Source: Streptomyces violascens (GTDB lineage: Bacteria; Actinomycetota; Actinomycetes; Streptomycetales; Streptomycetaceae). From it: a stretch of 64,000 nt of DNA. A model generated the notes under the pieces. It saw only the letters and a program-made list of their open reading frames with translations. It made no database searches and was not told where the DNA came from. This document shows positions 8,043-16,855 of this stretch, piece by piece. The position numbers were made by a program, and so were the translations under genes. Position 1 is the first letter of the stretch. Each line of letters opens with the position of its first letter. The stretch is taken from NCBI RefSeq assembly GCF_014649955.1, contig NZ_BMUA01000016.1, positions 119,813 through 183,812 on the forward strand, read 5' to 3'.

Positions 8043-8953
8043 ACGAATCCGCGCTGCTCGCCATCCTGCTCTCGCTCGCCTCCGCCGCCGCCTACGCGCT
8101 GGCCGCCGTCGGCCAGTCCCGGCTCGCCGCTCAGGGGGGCGGCGGTATCGGCCAGTTGCTCACCCGCCCGCTGTGGTGGTGGGCCGTCGGCCTCAACGCG
8201 GCCGGCGCCCTCATGCACGTGGCCGCGCTCCACTACGGCCCGCTCACCCTGGTCCAGCCGCTCGGCGCGCTCACCCTGGTCGCCGCGCTGCCGCTCTCCG
8301 CGTACTACGAGCGGCGCCGCGTCACCCGGCGCGAATGGCGCGGCGCGGCCTGGACGCTGGCCGGGCTCACCGGTCTGATCGCGGTCACCGGCCCCGCGAG
8401 CCCCGGTGACGCGCTCAGCCTGCGCGAGGCACTCGCGATCGCCGCGGCCACCGCGCTGCTGCTCGCCTTCCTCGTACGGGCCGGGGCGCACTCCGCACGC
8501 GGCGGCGGCCTCGGCCATGCCACCGCGTCCGGCGTCGCCTCGGGGGTGGCGTCCGCGCTGACCCAGACCGTCACCGCGTCGCTGGCCCGCGAACTGCCCG
8601 GGGGCCCGCTGAACTGGTGGCAGACCGCCCTGCTCGCGGTGCTCGTCGCGACGTTCGCGGTCGGCGGGCTCCTGCTCTCGCAGGCGGCCTATCGCGGTGG
8701 CCTCGCCGCCCCGCTCGCCGTGGTGAACCTCGCCAACCCGGCGGCGGCCGCGGTGATCGGGGTCGCGCTGCTCGGCGAGAGCTTCCACGGCGGGCCGTTC
8801 GGCTGGCTGGTCGCCGCCGCGTCGGCGGGCCTCGCGGCCCGCGGCGTGATCATGCTGACCGGCGCCACGCCCGCGGACCTCCCCGCGCCTGTGCCCGCGG
8901 CCCTGCCCACCGACCTGTCGGCCCCCGAGCCGGCCGTCCGCATCACCGCCTGA
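8039..8953 (+). CDS. DMT-superfamily (EamA-like) membrane transporter
   Basis: The start at 8039 overlaps the PAP2 stop (ATGA). The 304-residue protein has about nine to ten hydrophobic helices in a two-repeat pattern, including LLAILLSLASAAAYALAAV at the N-terminus and AVVNLANPAAAAVIGVALL in the second repeat. The second repeat resembles the small-multidrug/DMT fold. The substrate is unknown. Coupling to a lipid-phosphatase-like gene suggests a role in handling a membrane-active or lipid-linked compound, but this is only inference. It ends 10 bp from the convergent monooxygenase gene. Confidence 0.8.
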   Translation: MNESALLAILLSLASAAAYALAAVGQSRLAAQGGGGIGQLLTRPLWWWAVGLNAAGALMHVAALHYGPLTLVQPLGALTLVAALPLSAYYERRRVTRREWRGAAWTLAGLTGLIAVTGPASPGDALSLREALAIAAATALLLAFLVRAGAHSARGGGLGHATASGVASGVASALTQTVTASLARELPGGPLNWWQTALLAVLVATFAVGGLLLSQAAYRGGLAAPLAVVNLANPAAAAVIGVALLGESFHGGPFGWLVAAASAGLAARGVIMLTGATPADLPAPVPAALPTDLSAPEPAVRITA

Positions 8954-8963
8954 GGCACGCGCC

Positions 8964-10073
8964 TCAGACATCCAAAGTGATCGCGTTCTTGGCGCGCTCG
9001 ACGGATTCCTCGGCGGCCGGGCCTCCCGGGTTCTCCGTCGCCAGCGCCTGGTTGGCCTCGACGAAGGGCCGCAGGCGTGCCTCGTACTCCGCGAAGGCGG
9101 CACGGTGCTCACCGCCCGCGCGGCCGAGCGCATCCGCTAGGACGTACGCGCCGACCAACGCGAGGCCGGTGCCCTGGCCGGAGAGCGGCGAGGCGCAGTA
9201 CCCGGCGTCGCCGAGCAGCACGGCCCGCCCGCGCGACCAGCGGTCGAGCCGGATCTGGGCCATGGCGTCGGAGTAGAAGTCCGGCGCCTCCCAGAGCGCC
9301 TTCAGGAGCCGCGGCGTCTCCCAGCGCAGTGCGCCCATCCGCTCGGCGACCTCCCGCTTCAGCGCTTCGGGGTTCCGGTTCGCGGGGTCGAACGGGCCGG
9401 ACGCGAAGCCGAAGGTGACCCTCAGCTCGCTGTTGTCGCGCACCGGGTAGATCCCGTACCCGGCGTCGCCGTCGCGCTGCCAGAGCTGCCAGTTGTCCAG
9501 GCCGAGGAAGTTCTCCGCGCTGAAGATCGCGAGATGCGTGCCGAGGTGGTGCAGGAAGTCCGCCTCGGGCCCGAAGTCGAGCCCGCGCACGGCCGAGTGC
9601 AGGCCGTCGGCCCCCACGACGAGGTCGAACCTGCGGGACGCGCCGTGCTCGAAGTCGACGCGGACGCCGTGCTCGTCCTGGTCCAGCGCGGTGATGCGAT
9701 CACCGTAGATGAACTCGGCCTGCCCCTGGGCGAGTTGATCCAGCATGCCGATGAGGTCCTCGCGCAGCAGCTCGACGTCGCCGCTGTCGAGTCGGCCGCT
9801 GCTGAAGGTGGCCTCGGTGGACCGGTGGAGCTCATTGCCGTCGGCGTCGAGCACGGACATGCCCCGCATGCGAGTGGCCGCCGCACGCACCGGGCCGAGC
9901 AGCCCCATCCGCTCCACTACGTCGAGCGCCACTCCCCTGATGTCGACGGCCTGGCCGCCCGGCCGCGGCCCCGGGGCGCGCTCGACGACGGTCGGCTCGA
10001 AGCCGCCCCGCCGCAGCCAGTGGGCGAGCGCACAGCCGGCGACTCCGGCGCCGGAGATGAGGACGGTCTTCAT
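8964..10073 (-). CDS. FAD-dependent monooxygenase (PHBH fold, TetX-like)
   Basis: The ATG at 10073 follows AAGGAG, giving 369 residues. The FAD-binding elements are all visible: the GxGxxG loop in VLISGAGVAGCALAHWL, the DG motif in DLVVGADGLHSAVR, and the GD motif in RAVLLGDAGYCASPLSG. Single-component flavin hydroxylases of this type act on aromatic rings or inactivate antibiotics such as tetracyclines and rifamycins. It is divergent from a dual-HTH regulator whose shared promoter region carries repeats, so inducible detoxification is a reasonable guess. The substrate is not evident from the sequence. Confidence 0.9.
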   Translation of the reverse strand: MKTVLISGAGVAGCALAHWLRRGGFEPTVVERAPGPRPGGQAVDIRGVALDVVERMGLLGPVRAAATRMRGMSVLDADGNELHRSTEATFSSGRLDSGDVELLREDLIGMLDQLAQGQAEFIYGDRITALDQDEHGVRVDFEHGASRRFDLVVGADGLHSAVRGLDFGPEADFLHHLGTHLAIFSAENFLGLDNWQLWQRDGDAGYGIYPVRDNSELRVTFGFASGPFDPANRNPEALKREVAERMGALRWETPRLLKALWEAPDFYSDAMAQIRLDRWSRGRAVLLGDAGYCASPLSGQGTGLALVGAYVLADALGRAGGEHRAAFAEYEARLRPFVEANQALATENPGGPAAEESVERAKNAITLDV

Positions 10074-10126
10074 GGCGGACTCCTTGATGGCGCGATGAGC
10101 GCGATGAGTGGAATGAGCGATCCGAA

Positions 10127-10158
10127 TACGGTGTACGCAATCTGAATGTACGGCGTAC
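10127..10158. promoter_or_regulatory. 22-bp-spaced direct repeats TACGGYGTAC, candidate regulator site
   Basis: TACGGTGTAC (10127-10136) and TACGGCGTAC (10149-10158) are near-identical decamers exactly 22 bp apart, two helical turns. They lie 54 bp upstream of the monooxygenase start, in the divergent region shared with the GntR-TetR fusion regulator. Spacing and position suggest a cooperative binding site. Confidence 0.5.
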
Positions 10159-10305
10159 TCATATGCCTGCCAACTGGCCTTAAACTTCAACTGAGCTAGG
10201 ACAGAGGCAGCACAGACCGCCTCTCTGCTGCTAGCCTCTGCACTAGTACAGGAAGCACGGCGGCCCAAAAACTTTCGCGGCCGCCGACGGGAAGGACGTA
10301 CCGGC

Positions 10306-11271
10306 ATGGCCGTGCAGAGCGAACCGCCCTACCTGCGGATCGTCGCCGAGATCCGGCGGCGCATCACGAGCGGCGAGCTCGCGCCGGGCGACCGGGTGCC
10401 CTCGACCCGGGGGATCGTCAAGGAGTGGGGCGTCGCGCTCGCGACGGCCACCAAGGCGCTCACCACCCTGCGCCTCGAAGGGTTCGTGGAGACGCTCCCC
10501 CGGGTCGGCACCGTGGTGAGCGACCGCGCCCCGGCAGCGCCGGTGAAGGCGCGCACGCAGCCCGAGCACGATCTGACGCGCGAGCGGATCGTGCGAGCCG
10601 CCATGGACATCGCCGACACCGAGGGCCTGGCCGCGCTGTCCATGCGCGGGGTGGCGGCCCGGCTCGGGGTCGCCGCGATGTCGCCGTACCGGCATGTCGG
10701 CAGCAAGGACGACCTGGTGCTTCTGATGGCCGACGCGGCGTTCGGCGAGGCCCGCTATCCGGCCGTGCCGCCGGCCGGCTGGAGGGCCCGGCTCGAACTC
10801 GGCGGACGGACGCTCTGGTCACTGTTCCGCAAACACCCGTGGCTCACCCAACTCGCCCCGCTCACACGCCCGTTGCTGCTTCCCCAGCTCATGACGCACG
10901 CGGAGTGGGCGCTGGCCGCGCTCGACGGTCACGGGCTCGACCCGGTCACCATGATGGACGTGCACGTGCTCCTGTACGGCTATGTGCAGGGGCTCGCGGT
11001 CGGCCTGGAGCAAGAGGCGCAGGCTGCGGCCACCACCGGGGTGAGCGAGGACGGGTGGATGGAGCAGCAGGCCGCCGCCCTCAACTCCCTTGTGGCGTCC
11101 GGGAGGTACCCGGTCTTCAGCCGGGTCACGGCGTCGCTGGCGGACGGGTACGAGCTGCGCTTCGACGAACTCTTCGAGTTCGGGCTCGGCCCGCTCCTCG
11201 ACGGCTTCGCAAGCGTGATCGAGGGCGGCGGGCCAGGACCGGTCGCCCCCGCGCGCCCTGTCAGGCGTTGA
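10306..11271 (+). CDS. GntR-TetR dual-HTH fusion regulator
   Basis: A 321-residue regulator with two DNA-binding modules. Residues 5-70 are a GntR winged helix (YLRIVAEIRRRITSGELAPG, VPSTRGIVKEWGVALATATK). Residues 88-135 are a TetR HTH (TRERIVRAAMDIADTEG, RGVAARLGVAAMSPYRHV), followed by a TetR_C ligand domain. Such fusions are known in actinobacteria and often sit next to drug-modifying enzymes. The ATG follows GGGAAGGACG. It is divergent from the FAD monooxygenase, probably its target. The 3' end overlaps the convergent reductase gene by 11 bp. Confidence 0.9.
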   Translation: MAVQSEPPYLRIVAEIRRRITSGELAPGDRVPSTRGIVKEWGVALATATKALTTLRLEGFVETLPRVGTVVSDRAPAAPVKARTQPEHDLTRERIVRAAMDIADTEGLAALSMRGVAARLGVAAMSPYRHVGSKDDLVLLMADAAFGEARYPAVPPAGWRARLELGGRTLWSLFRKHPWLTQLAPLTRPLLLPQLMTHAEWALAALDGHGLDPVTMMDVHVLLYGYVQGLAVGLEQEAQAAATTGVSEDGWMEQQAAALNSLVASGRYPVFSRVTASLADGYELRFDELFEFGLGPLLDGFASVIEGGGPGPVAPARPVRR

Positions 11272-12244
11272 CGTCCACGACCGTGCGGCCGCGCACCTGA
11301 CCGGCCAGGATGCGCTCCGCGACGGAGGGCACCTCGTCGAGACCGACGACCGTGGTCATCCTCTCCAGGCTCGCCAGATCCAGATCGCGGGCAAGGCGAT
11401 CGTACGCCCTGATCCGGCGCTCCATCGGTGCCTGTACGGAGTCGATGCCGGCCAGCGTCACCCCGCGCAGGATGAACGGCATGACGGTGCCCGGCAGGTC
11501 GAGGCCCTGAGCGAGGCCGCAACTGGTGACGGTGCCGCCGTAGCGGGTGCCCGCGAGGACGTTGACCAGGGTGTGGCTGCCCACCGAGTCGACGGCCCCG
11601 GCCCAGCGCTCCTTGCCTAGCGGGCGGCCGGGTTCGGAGAGTTCGGCGCGGTCGATGATCTCGGCGGCGCCGAGTTCACGCAGGTAGCCCGCCTCGGCGG
11701 GCCGCCCGGTGGAGGCGAGCACCCGGTAGCCGAGCCTGGCCAGGAGTGCCACCGCGACCGAGCCGACACCGCCCGCGGCGCCGGTGACGAGCACGTCGCC
11801 GCTCGCCGGGGTGAGGCCCGCGTCTTCGAGGGCGAGCACGCTGAGCATCGCGGTGTATCCGGCGGTGCCGATCGCCGCCGCCTGCCGAGTGGTGAGCCCT
11901 TCCGGCAGCGGGACCAGCCAGTCGCCGCTGACCCGGGCCTTCTGCGCGAAGCCGCCGTCGTGCCGCTCACCGACGCCGTAGCCGTTGAGCACCACCTTGT
12001 CGCCGGGCGCGAACGAGGCGTGGGTGGACGACTCGACGGTGCCCGCGAAGTCGATGCCGGGCACCAGCGGATACGTCCGCACGATGCCCTTGTCGGCGAG
12101 CGCGAGGCCGTCCTTGTAGTTCACGGTCGAGTAGTCCACGGCGACGGTCACATCGCCCTCGTGGAGTTCGCTCTCCTCCAGGGTGACGGTCTCGACCCGG
12201 TGGCCCTGGTCGTCCTTGGTCACACGGATGGCGCGGAATGACAT
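11261..12244 (-). CDS. Acrylyl-CoA reductase/quinone oxidoreductase (AcuI/YhdH-type MDR)
   Basis: A 327-residue zinc-free medium-chain dehydrogenase/reductase. The N-terminal GroES-like domain has the YhdH/AcuI pattern VDYSTVNYKDGLAL. The NADPH-binding Rossmann motif GAAGGVGSVAVALLARLG lies near residue 155. Characterised members reduce acrylyl-CoA to propionyl-CoA and protect against electrophilic enones. The gene is complete and stands alone, with its 3' end overlapping the convergent regulator gene. It lies downstream of the GH31 gene on the same strand but 134 bp away with a possible terminator between. Confidence 0.9.
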   Translation of the reverse strand: MSFRAIRVTKDDQGHRVETVTLEESELHEGDVTVAVDYSTVNYKDGLALADKGIVRTYPLVPGIDFAGTVESSTHASFAPGDKVVLNGYGVGERHDGGFAQKARVSGDWLVPLPEGLTTRQAAAIGTAGYTAMLSVLALEDAGLTPASGDVLVTGAAGGVGSVAVALLARLGYRVLASTGRPAEAGYLRELGAAEIIDRAELSEPGRPLGKERWAGAVDSVGSHTLVNVLAGTRYGGTVTSCGLAQGLDLPGTVMPFILRGVTLAGIDSVQAPMERRIRAYDRLARDLDLASLERMTTVVGLDEVPSVAERILAGQVRGRTVVDVNA

Positions 12245-12301
12245 CGAATCGATCTCCTGGCAGTCGGGGGCCGGTGAAGCCGTACGTCGATCTTGCCCCA
12301 G

Positions 12302-12324
12302 CCTCCGCCGCGCACGTGCGGAGG
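12302..12324. terminator. Possible terminator downstream of the GH31 gene
   Basis: CCTCCGC (12302-12308) pairs with GCGGAGG (12318-12324) over a 9-nt loop in the gap after the GH31 stop. The stem is short and there is no T-tract, so the call is tentative. Confidence 0.35.
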
Positions 12325-12377
12325 GGCCGCACCGGACGGCTCACGGCACGGCCCCCGACCCGGTGGCGACGGTCAGG

Positions 12378-15101
12378 TCAGGCGATCTCGACGGAGAAGC
12401 CGTGCCCGGTCGACTGCGACGGCGTCTTCACCTCCGTCACTCCGGTCGCGGCATCGGCGTACCAGCCCGAGCCCGCCGCGGCGAGCTCCGCCGCGGAGCC
12501 GTACCGGTGCAGCCGGTTACCGCCGAGGGCGACGAGCGAGGGAGCCGCCTTGGTGTGGACGGTGAAGCGGTACGAGCGGGTGGCCGGCTTGCCCTGGTAA
12601 CTGCCCACGCTGGCACCGACGTTGACGACCGAGGCACGTCCGGCCGAGGTGACCTGCACCCGCTGGGTGGCCGAGGCCCCCTTGGCGAACTGCCGGGTTA
12701 CGCCGTCGTCCTCGTACAGGGTGTACGAGGAGGTGCCGAGCTGCGGATAGATGTCGTAGTCGAGCTCGCCCTTGTCCCGGGTCCCCCAGGACGTGGTGCC
12801 CTTGGGCCACATCGGCACGATCGAGCCGCCCTTCACGAACAGCGGGAGCGTGTCGAGCGGAGCCGCGTAATGGTCGACGGTCGTCGGGCCCTGATAGGTC
12901 TTGCCCGTCCAGTAGTCGGTCCAGGTGCCCTTGGGCAGATAGATGCCATTGCGGACGCTGGTGTCGCTGTACACCGGGGCGACCAGGAAGTCGGGCCCGG
13001 CCAGGAACTCGTACTTGGCGTTCGCGCCCAGAGTGTTCGGATCGTCCGGGTACTCCAGGGAGAGCGGGCGGACTGCGCCTACACCGGTCTTGGTGGCGTC
13101 CTTGGAGAGCCCGTACATGTACGGGATCAGCCGCTCCTTCAGCTGAAGGTACTTGCGGTTGATGGAGGCGTACGGCTCGCCGTCGAGCCAGGGCTGCTGG
13201 TCGGCGGCCTTGCCGGTGGTGAGGTCCTTGGCCCAGCCGTCCATCGTCATGATGGCGGGCAGGAACGCCTTCCACTGGAGGTCGCGGGTGTACATCTTCG
13301 GGTCGTGGCCGAAGATGCTGCCGACGTCACCCGTGTTGTACGCGATGCCGGAGAGCGTGGCGCCCGCGTAGGTGGGGATCTGCCAGCGGAGATAGTCCCA
13401 GCTGAGCTTCTGGTCGCCGCTCCACAGGACGCCGCAGCGCTGCGCACCGGACCAGGAGACGGGCAGCCACACGAAGCCGCGCGCGTCGCTGTTGTCCTCG
13501 ATGCCGGCCTTCGCCTGGTCGCAGGCGTTCAGGGCGAAGCCGTAGCCGTTGCCGACCCAGGCGACGTCCAGTTTCGCGACGCGCTGGCCCGCCTTGACCT
13601 GATCGGCGAGCTTGTCGAGGCCGTCCTGGGTCCACAGGCCGAGCTGGGCGCCCTGTGCCTGGAGGCCCTTGCCGGTCTCGGCGAGGTTCTCGTAGCCGCA
13701 GCCGTACCCGTCGTTGACGAGCATCCAGCCGAGCGGCATCTGGTTCTGCGTGTAGCCGTCGGCGACCTTGAGCGCGTCCAGGGTGTGCCGCTCGCCCCGG
13801 TTGGCGTTGTGCAGATAGCAGTCGGAGTCGCCGGGTTCGAGTCCGTAGACCGGCGGCATGAACGGCTTGCCGACCAGCGAGGTGTACTTGCCGATCACGG
13901 ATTTCACGTCACCGGTGAAGTAGTAGGCGTCCAGGCGCCGTTCCTGCTGCCCGGTGCGCACCCGCGGCCCGAAGTCGTACACGCCGGGGCTGAAGGTGTT
14001 GCGGAAGACGCCGTATCCGGCGGAGGAGATGTAGAAGGGCTGGGAGTTGTTCCAGCCGCCCTCGTTCCAGTTGGTGTTGTTGCCCACGTTCATGGCCTGG
14101 TCGCGGTGCGAGAAACTGCCGTTCTGCTCGCCGCCACCGAAGAACTGCTCGTCGGCGCCGCGCGTCAGGCTCTGCCGCATACCGCCGGAGGTCCAGCGCA
14201 GCGGGTCGGCCTCCGACCAGATCACGGTCTTGTCGTCGCCCTTGTAGAGGGCGAAGCGGAGCGGCTTCTTGTAGACGCGCAGGACGACGTCCTTGCTGCG
14301 GATCCCGTAATAGGCGCCCGCGTCGAAGGACTTGGTGTCCTTCCGCGGCTTCGGCTGGGTCTGGATCATGTGGCTGCCGGGCGGGTCGGTGAACGTCCCG
14401 TCCGGGGCGGCGCGCAGCCTCAGCGTGTCGTCGGCGAAGAAGTCGGCGCGGGCCTTGAGCGACCCCGCGGCGATGTCGTAGGTGCCGTCCCTGCCGCCGA
14501 AGGACGTGAGGTTCCCGGCGTCGGTCGGCTCGGGCAGATAGGCCTTGCCCGTGAACGAGTTGTGGTGCACGTCGTACGGGACGACGACCACGTGGTACGT
14601 GCCCGACGCCTTCGGGATGACGGTCGCCTCGGGGTCGGCGGTGCCCGCGCTGGAGGCGACCTGCTTGCCGGCGTCGTCGTAGATGTACATGTCGAAGTCG
14701 TCGGTGGGGGTGGCCCATTGGACGGAGACGGGCACACCGCCCTCCGGGTTGTCGTCCCAATGGCCGGCCGGCGGCTTCACGGTGAGGTCGAAGCGGGCGC
14801 AGACGGCGCCGTCCGGGTCCTGCGCGGGCGGCGGACACTTGTCGGGCGAGTCGACCGTGCCCTTCTCATAGACCGGGCTCTGCCAGGTCAGGGATTTCGT
14901 GCCGCTGTCCAGGACACCGCCGGGCGGCGTCGCGGCCTCGGCGTGGGCGGCGGGGACGGCCAGGGCGGTGAGGCCGAGCGCGAGCGCCGAGAACACGGCG
15001 ACGGCGGGCCTTCGGGGCGGGTGGGAGCGATGCCAGGGGGTCCGCAAGAGTTCGTTCTCCGTTCGTACCGAGCAACAGCCGGGCGCGGCGTGCGCGTTCA
15101 T
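12378..15101 (-). CDS. Secreted glycoside hydrolase family 31 alpha-glycosidase
   Basis: About 907 residues from the ATG at 15101. A TTG at 15047, preceded by GGAG nine bases upstream, would give a more compact signal peptide (MRTPWHRSHPPRRPAVAVFS, then ALALGLTALAVPAAHAEA) and may be the true start. After the signal peptide comes a PPC-like beta domain (VPVSVQWATPTDDFDMYIYD), then the GH31 N-terminal beta-sandwich, the TIM barrel and C-terminal beta domains. The probable nucleophile is Asp512 in AKLDVAWVGNG and the acid/base Asp592 in NTGDVGSIFGHDP. The enzyme would act outside the cell on alpha-linked oligosaccharides; the exact linkage is not predictable. Confidence 0.88.
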   Translation of the reverse strand: MNAHAAPGCCSVRTENELLRTPWHRSHPPRRPAVAVFSALALGLTALAVPAAHAEAATPPGGVLDSGTKSLTWQSPVYEKGTVDSPDKCPPPAQDPDGAVCARFDLTVKPPAGHWDDNPEGGVPVSVQWATPTDDFDMYIYDDAGKQVASSAGTADPEATVIPKASGTYHVVVVPYDVHHNSFTGKAYLPEPTDAGNLTSFGGRDGTYDIAAGSLKARADFFADDTLRLRAAPDGTFTDPPGSHMIQTQPKPRKDTKSFDAGAYYGIRSKDVVLRVYKKPLRFALYKGDDKTVIWSEADPLRWTSGGMRQSLTRGADEQFFGGGEQNGSFSHRDQAMNVGNNTNWNEGGWNNSQPFYISSAGYGVFRNTFSPGVYDFGPRVRTGQQERRLDAYYFTGDVKSVIGKYTSLVGKPFMPPVYGLEPGDSDCYLHNANRGERHTLDALKVADGYTQNQMPLGWMLVNDGYGCGYENLAETGKGLQAQGAQLGLWTQDGLDKLADQVKAGQRVAKLDVAWVGNGYGFALNACDQAKAGIEDNSDARGFVWLPVSWSGAQRCGVLWSGDQKLSWDYLRWQIPTYAGATLSGIAYNTGDVGSIFGHDPKMYTRDLQWKAFLPAIMTMDGWAKDLTTGKAADQQPWLDGEPYASINRKYLQLKERLIPYMYGLSKDATKTGVGAVRPLSLEYPDDPNTLGANAKYEFLAGPDFLVAPVYSDTSVRNGIYLPKGTWTDYWTGKTYQGPTTVDHYAAPLDTLPLFVKGGSIVPMWPKGTTSWGTRDKGELDYDIYPQLGTSSYTLYEDDGVTRQFAKGASATQRVQVTSAGRASVVNVGASVGSYQGKPATRSYRFTVHTKAAPSLVALGGNRLHRYGSAAELAAAGSGWYADAATGVTEVKTPSQSTGHGFSVEIA

Positions 15102-15529
15102 GCTTGGAACAGTGGAGTTTCGAGCATCAAGATTCACCGTGAGCCGGGTACATGTCAACGTCTGTGGCGCCTGAGGTGCTGAACCCCTCGACAGAAATGG
15201 CAGTTTCGCGACACGGGCGACGCGATGATGGCGCAGAATCGGCCGATCACAACCGGCCCCCGACCCGGCGCCCGCGGCTCGCCACACTCCGGCTCACGGA
15301 CTTCCGCTTCAGCCGCCCCGCACGCGGGGGCCGTTGCGGCGATCACGCGCTGTCCGGATTCCGGTTGTGGCGTTCCGGGTGATCGAAAGCGTTCAGAAAG
15401 AGACGGATCCGGGCGGCTTGAATAGCGATGCGTCAATCAAACCGCCATTGCGGTTTGTTAGCTTGATCGGGTCAATGTGCGCAACCGCCCCATCCCGCGC
15501 ACCCATCAACCGACGGGGGTTGACTCGCC
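15102..15529. other. Intergenic region between divergent GH31 and acyltransferase genes
   Basis: This 428-bp stretch contains no convincing gene; short open frames in it lack Shine-Dalgarno sequences and family likeness. It must hold the promoters of both neighbours. The only distinct element is the 20-bp palindrome at 15438-15457. Confidence 0.6.
15438..15457. promoter_or_regulatory. 20-bp palindrome upstream of acyltransferase
   Basis: CAAACCGC (15438-15445), CATT spacer, GCGGTTTG (15450-15457) form a perfect inverted repeat in an unusually AT-rich patch about 75 bp upstream of the acyltransferase ATG. Size and symmetry suggest a repressor operator overlapping the promoter; no cognate regulator is adjacent. 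Confidence 0.5.
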
Positions 15530-16786
15530 ATGTCCGTTTCCCTCTCCAGACCTCTCCCATCCACCAACTACCGCGCGAACGAAGCGAGTTCGCGACCGAA
15601 GCCAGGACCGACGAACGGCCGGCGCCGCGCGCACGAACCCGCGATGGACGGCCTGCGCGCGCTCGCCATGCTGATGGTGGTCTGCCTGCACCTGGGGCAG
15701 TGGACCGGAAGCCTGATCGACGACAAGGGGCGGCCCGGGCCACTCGCCCGGGTGCTCAACGGCTTCGACGTATCGGTTCCGCTCTTCTTCGTCATCAGCG
15801 GCTATCTGCTCTACCGGCCGTGGGCCGCCGCGGCCCTGACGGGACTCAGGGCTCCGCGGACGGTGGACTACTACTGGCACCGATTAATCCGGATCATGCC
15901 CGCGTACTGGCTGCTCATCATCACCTCGCTCCTGGTCTTCGACCGCGAGCGCCTGGGCGACGGCTGGCGCATCGTGCGGCTGCTCACCGTGCAGCACGTC
16001 GAGCACTGGATGGATCTGCGGGTGGACCCGGGCAGTGTGAGCGACTGGGCGCAGACCTGGAGCCTCGCCACGGAGGTGCACTTCTATCTCGCGCTGCCGC
16101 TCATCGCGTTCGTGCTGCACCGCGCGCTGTCCTCGCGGCACGGAGTACGCCTCGCCCTCGGTCTGCTGGCCGGTGTGGTGGCGCTCGATCTGGCGTGGCT
16201 CGTCGCCAGCAGCCCCGCGAGCCTCCAGGGCCCCACGGGTCTGTGGTGGCTGTGCGGCTATGTGGGGTTCTTCGCGGTCGGCATGGCGCTGGCCGTGCTC
16301 GTCGCCCATATCGACCGCACCGGGCAACTGCCCTCGCCCGTACGCTTCGTCATCCGCCACCCGTGGGTGTGCTGGGCGGCGGCGGCCATCGCGTTCGCCT
16401 TGCTCAACACCCCGCCGGCGGGTGACCTCAGCGCCCCCGCCGGCCCATGGGAGGCCGCCTTCCGTTACGTCGCCGACCTCACCGTGGTCGTCGGCCTCGC
16501 GGCACCCCTGGTGTTCGCCCGCGCGAGCGGTCCGGCGCGGCTGCTGTCCCACCCCGTGCTCGCCTGGCTCGGGGGCATCTCGTACGGGATCTTCCTGTGG
16601 CACCTGATCGTGCTCCAGGTGACCGTGCGCAATGTGCTCGGGCTGCACTATGCCCAGGCGGGTACGGGCGCGTTCTTCGTGCTGCTGCCGTTCGTCCTGC
16701 TGCTCTCGGTCGCCGCGGGCTGGGCCTCGCACCAGCTGGTCGAGGCACCGGTCGTACGCCGGTTCCGCCGACGGCCAAGGGGGTAG
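15530..16786 (+). CDS. Acyltransferase family 3 (OafA/YrhL-type) membrane protein
   Basis: A 418-residue integral membrane protein with about ten to eleven helices. The family-3 motifs are present: MDGLRALAMLMVVCLHLGQW with the catalytic His, FFVISGYLLYRPWA, and HRLIRIMPAYWLLI with conserved arginines. Such proteins transfer acyl groups (often acetyl) from the cytoplasm to cell-wall sugars, exopolysaccharide or secondary metabolites. The N-terminal 40 residues are basic and disordered. The gene is monocistronic and ends at a strong hairpin. The acceptor cannot be inferred from its neighbours. Confidence 0.9.
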   Translation: MSVSLSRPLPSTNYRANEASSRPKPGPTNGRRRAHEPAMDGLRALAMLMVVCLHLGQWTGSLIDDKGRPGPLARVLNGFDVSVPLFFVISGYLLYRPWAAAALTGLRAPRTVDYYWHRLIRIMPAYWLLIITSLLVFDRERLGDGWRIVRLLTVQHVEHWMDLRVDPGSVSDWAQTWSLATEVHFYLALPLIAFVLHRALSSRHGVRLALGLLAGVVALDLAWLVASSPASLQGPTGLWWLCGYVGFFAVGMALAVLVAHIDRTGQLPSPVRFVIRHPWVCWAAAAIAFALLNTPPAGDLSAPAGPWEAAFRYVADLTVVVGLAAPLVFARASGPARLLSHPVLAWLGGISYGIFLWHLIVLQVTVRNVLGLHYAQAGTGAFFVLLPFVLLLSVAAGWASHQLVEAPVVRRFRRRPRG

Positions 16787-16801
16787 CGGTCGTACGTCGC
16801 C

Positions 16802-16841
16802 GGCCCCTCCCCCCGCTGCGCAAGGGGCGGGGGGAGGGGCC
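16802..16841. terminator. Strong bidirectional terminator hairpin
   Basis: A perfect 15-bp stem, GGCCCCTCCCCCCGC (16802-16816) with its complement at 16827-16841 and a 10-nt loop, lies between two convergent genes and should terminate transcription from both sides. Confidence 0.8.
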
Positions 16842-16855
16842 GCCGACAGGCGCCG

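Noticed and set aside
12183..15182. A 999-codon open frame on the plus strand across the GH31 gene
   Set aside because: It is antisense to a clear GH31 coding sequence; its product is Arg/Gly/Val-rich with no domain, as expected for a shadow frame in high-GC DNA.
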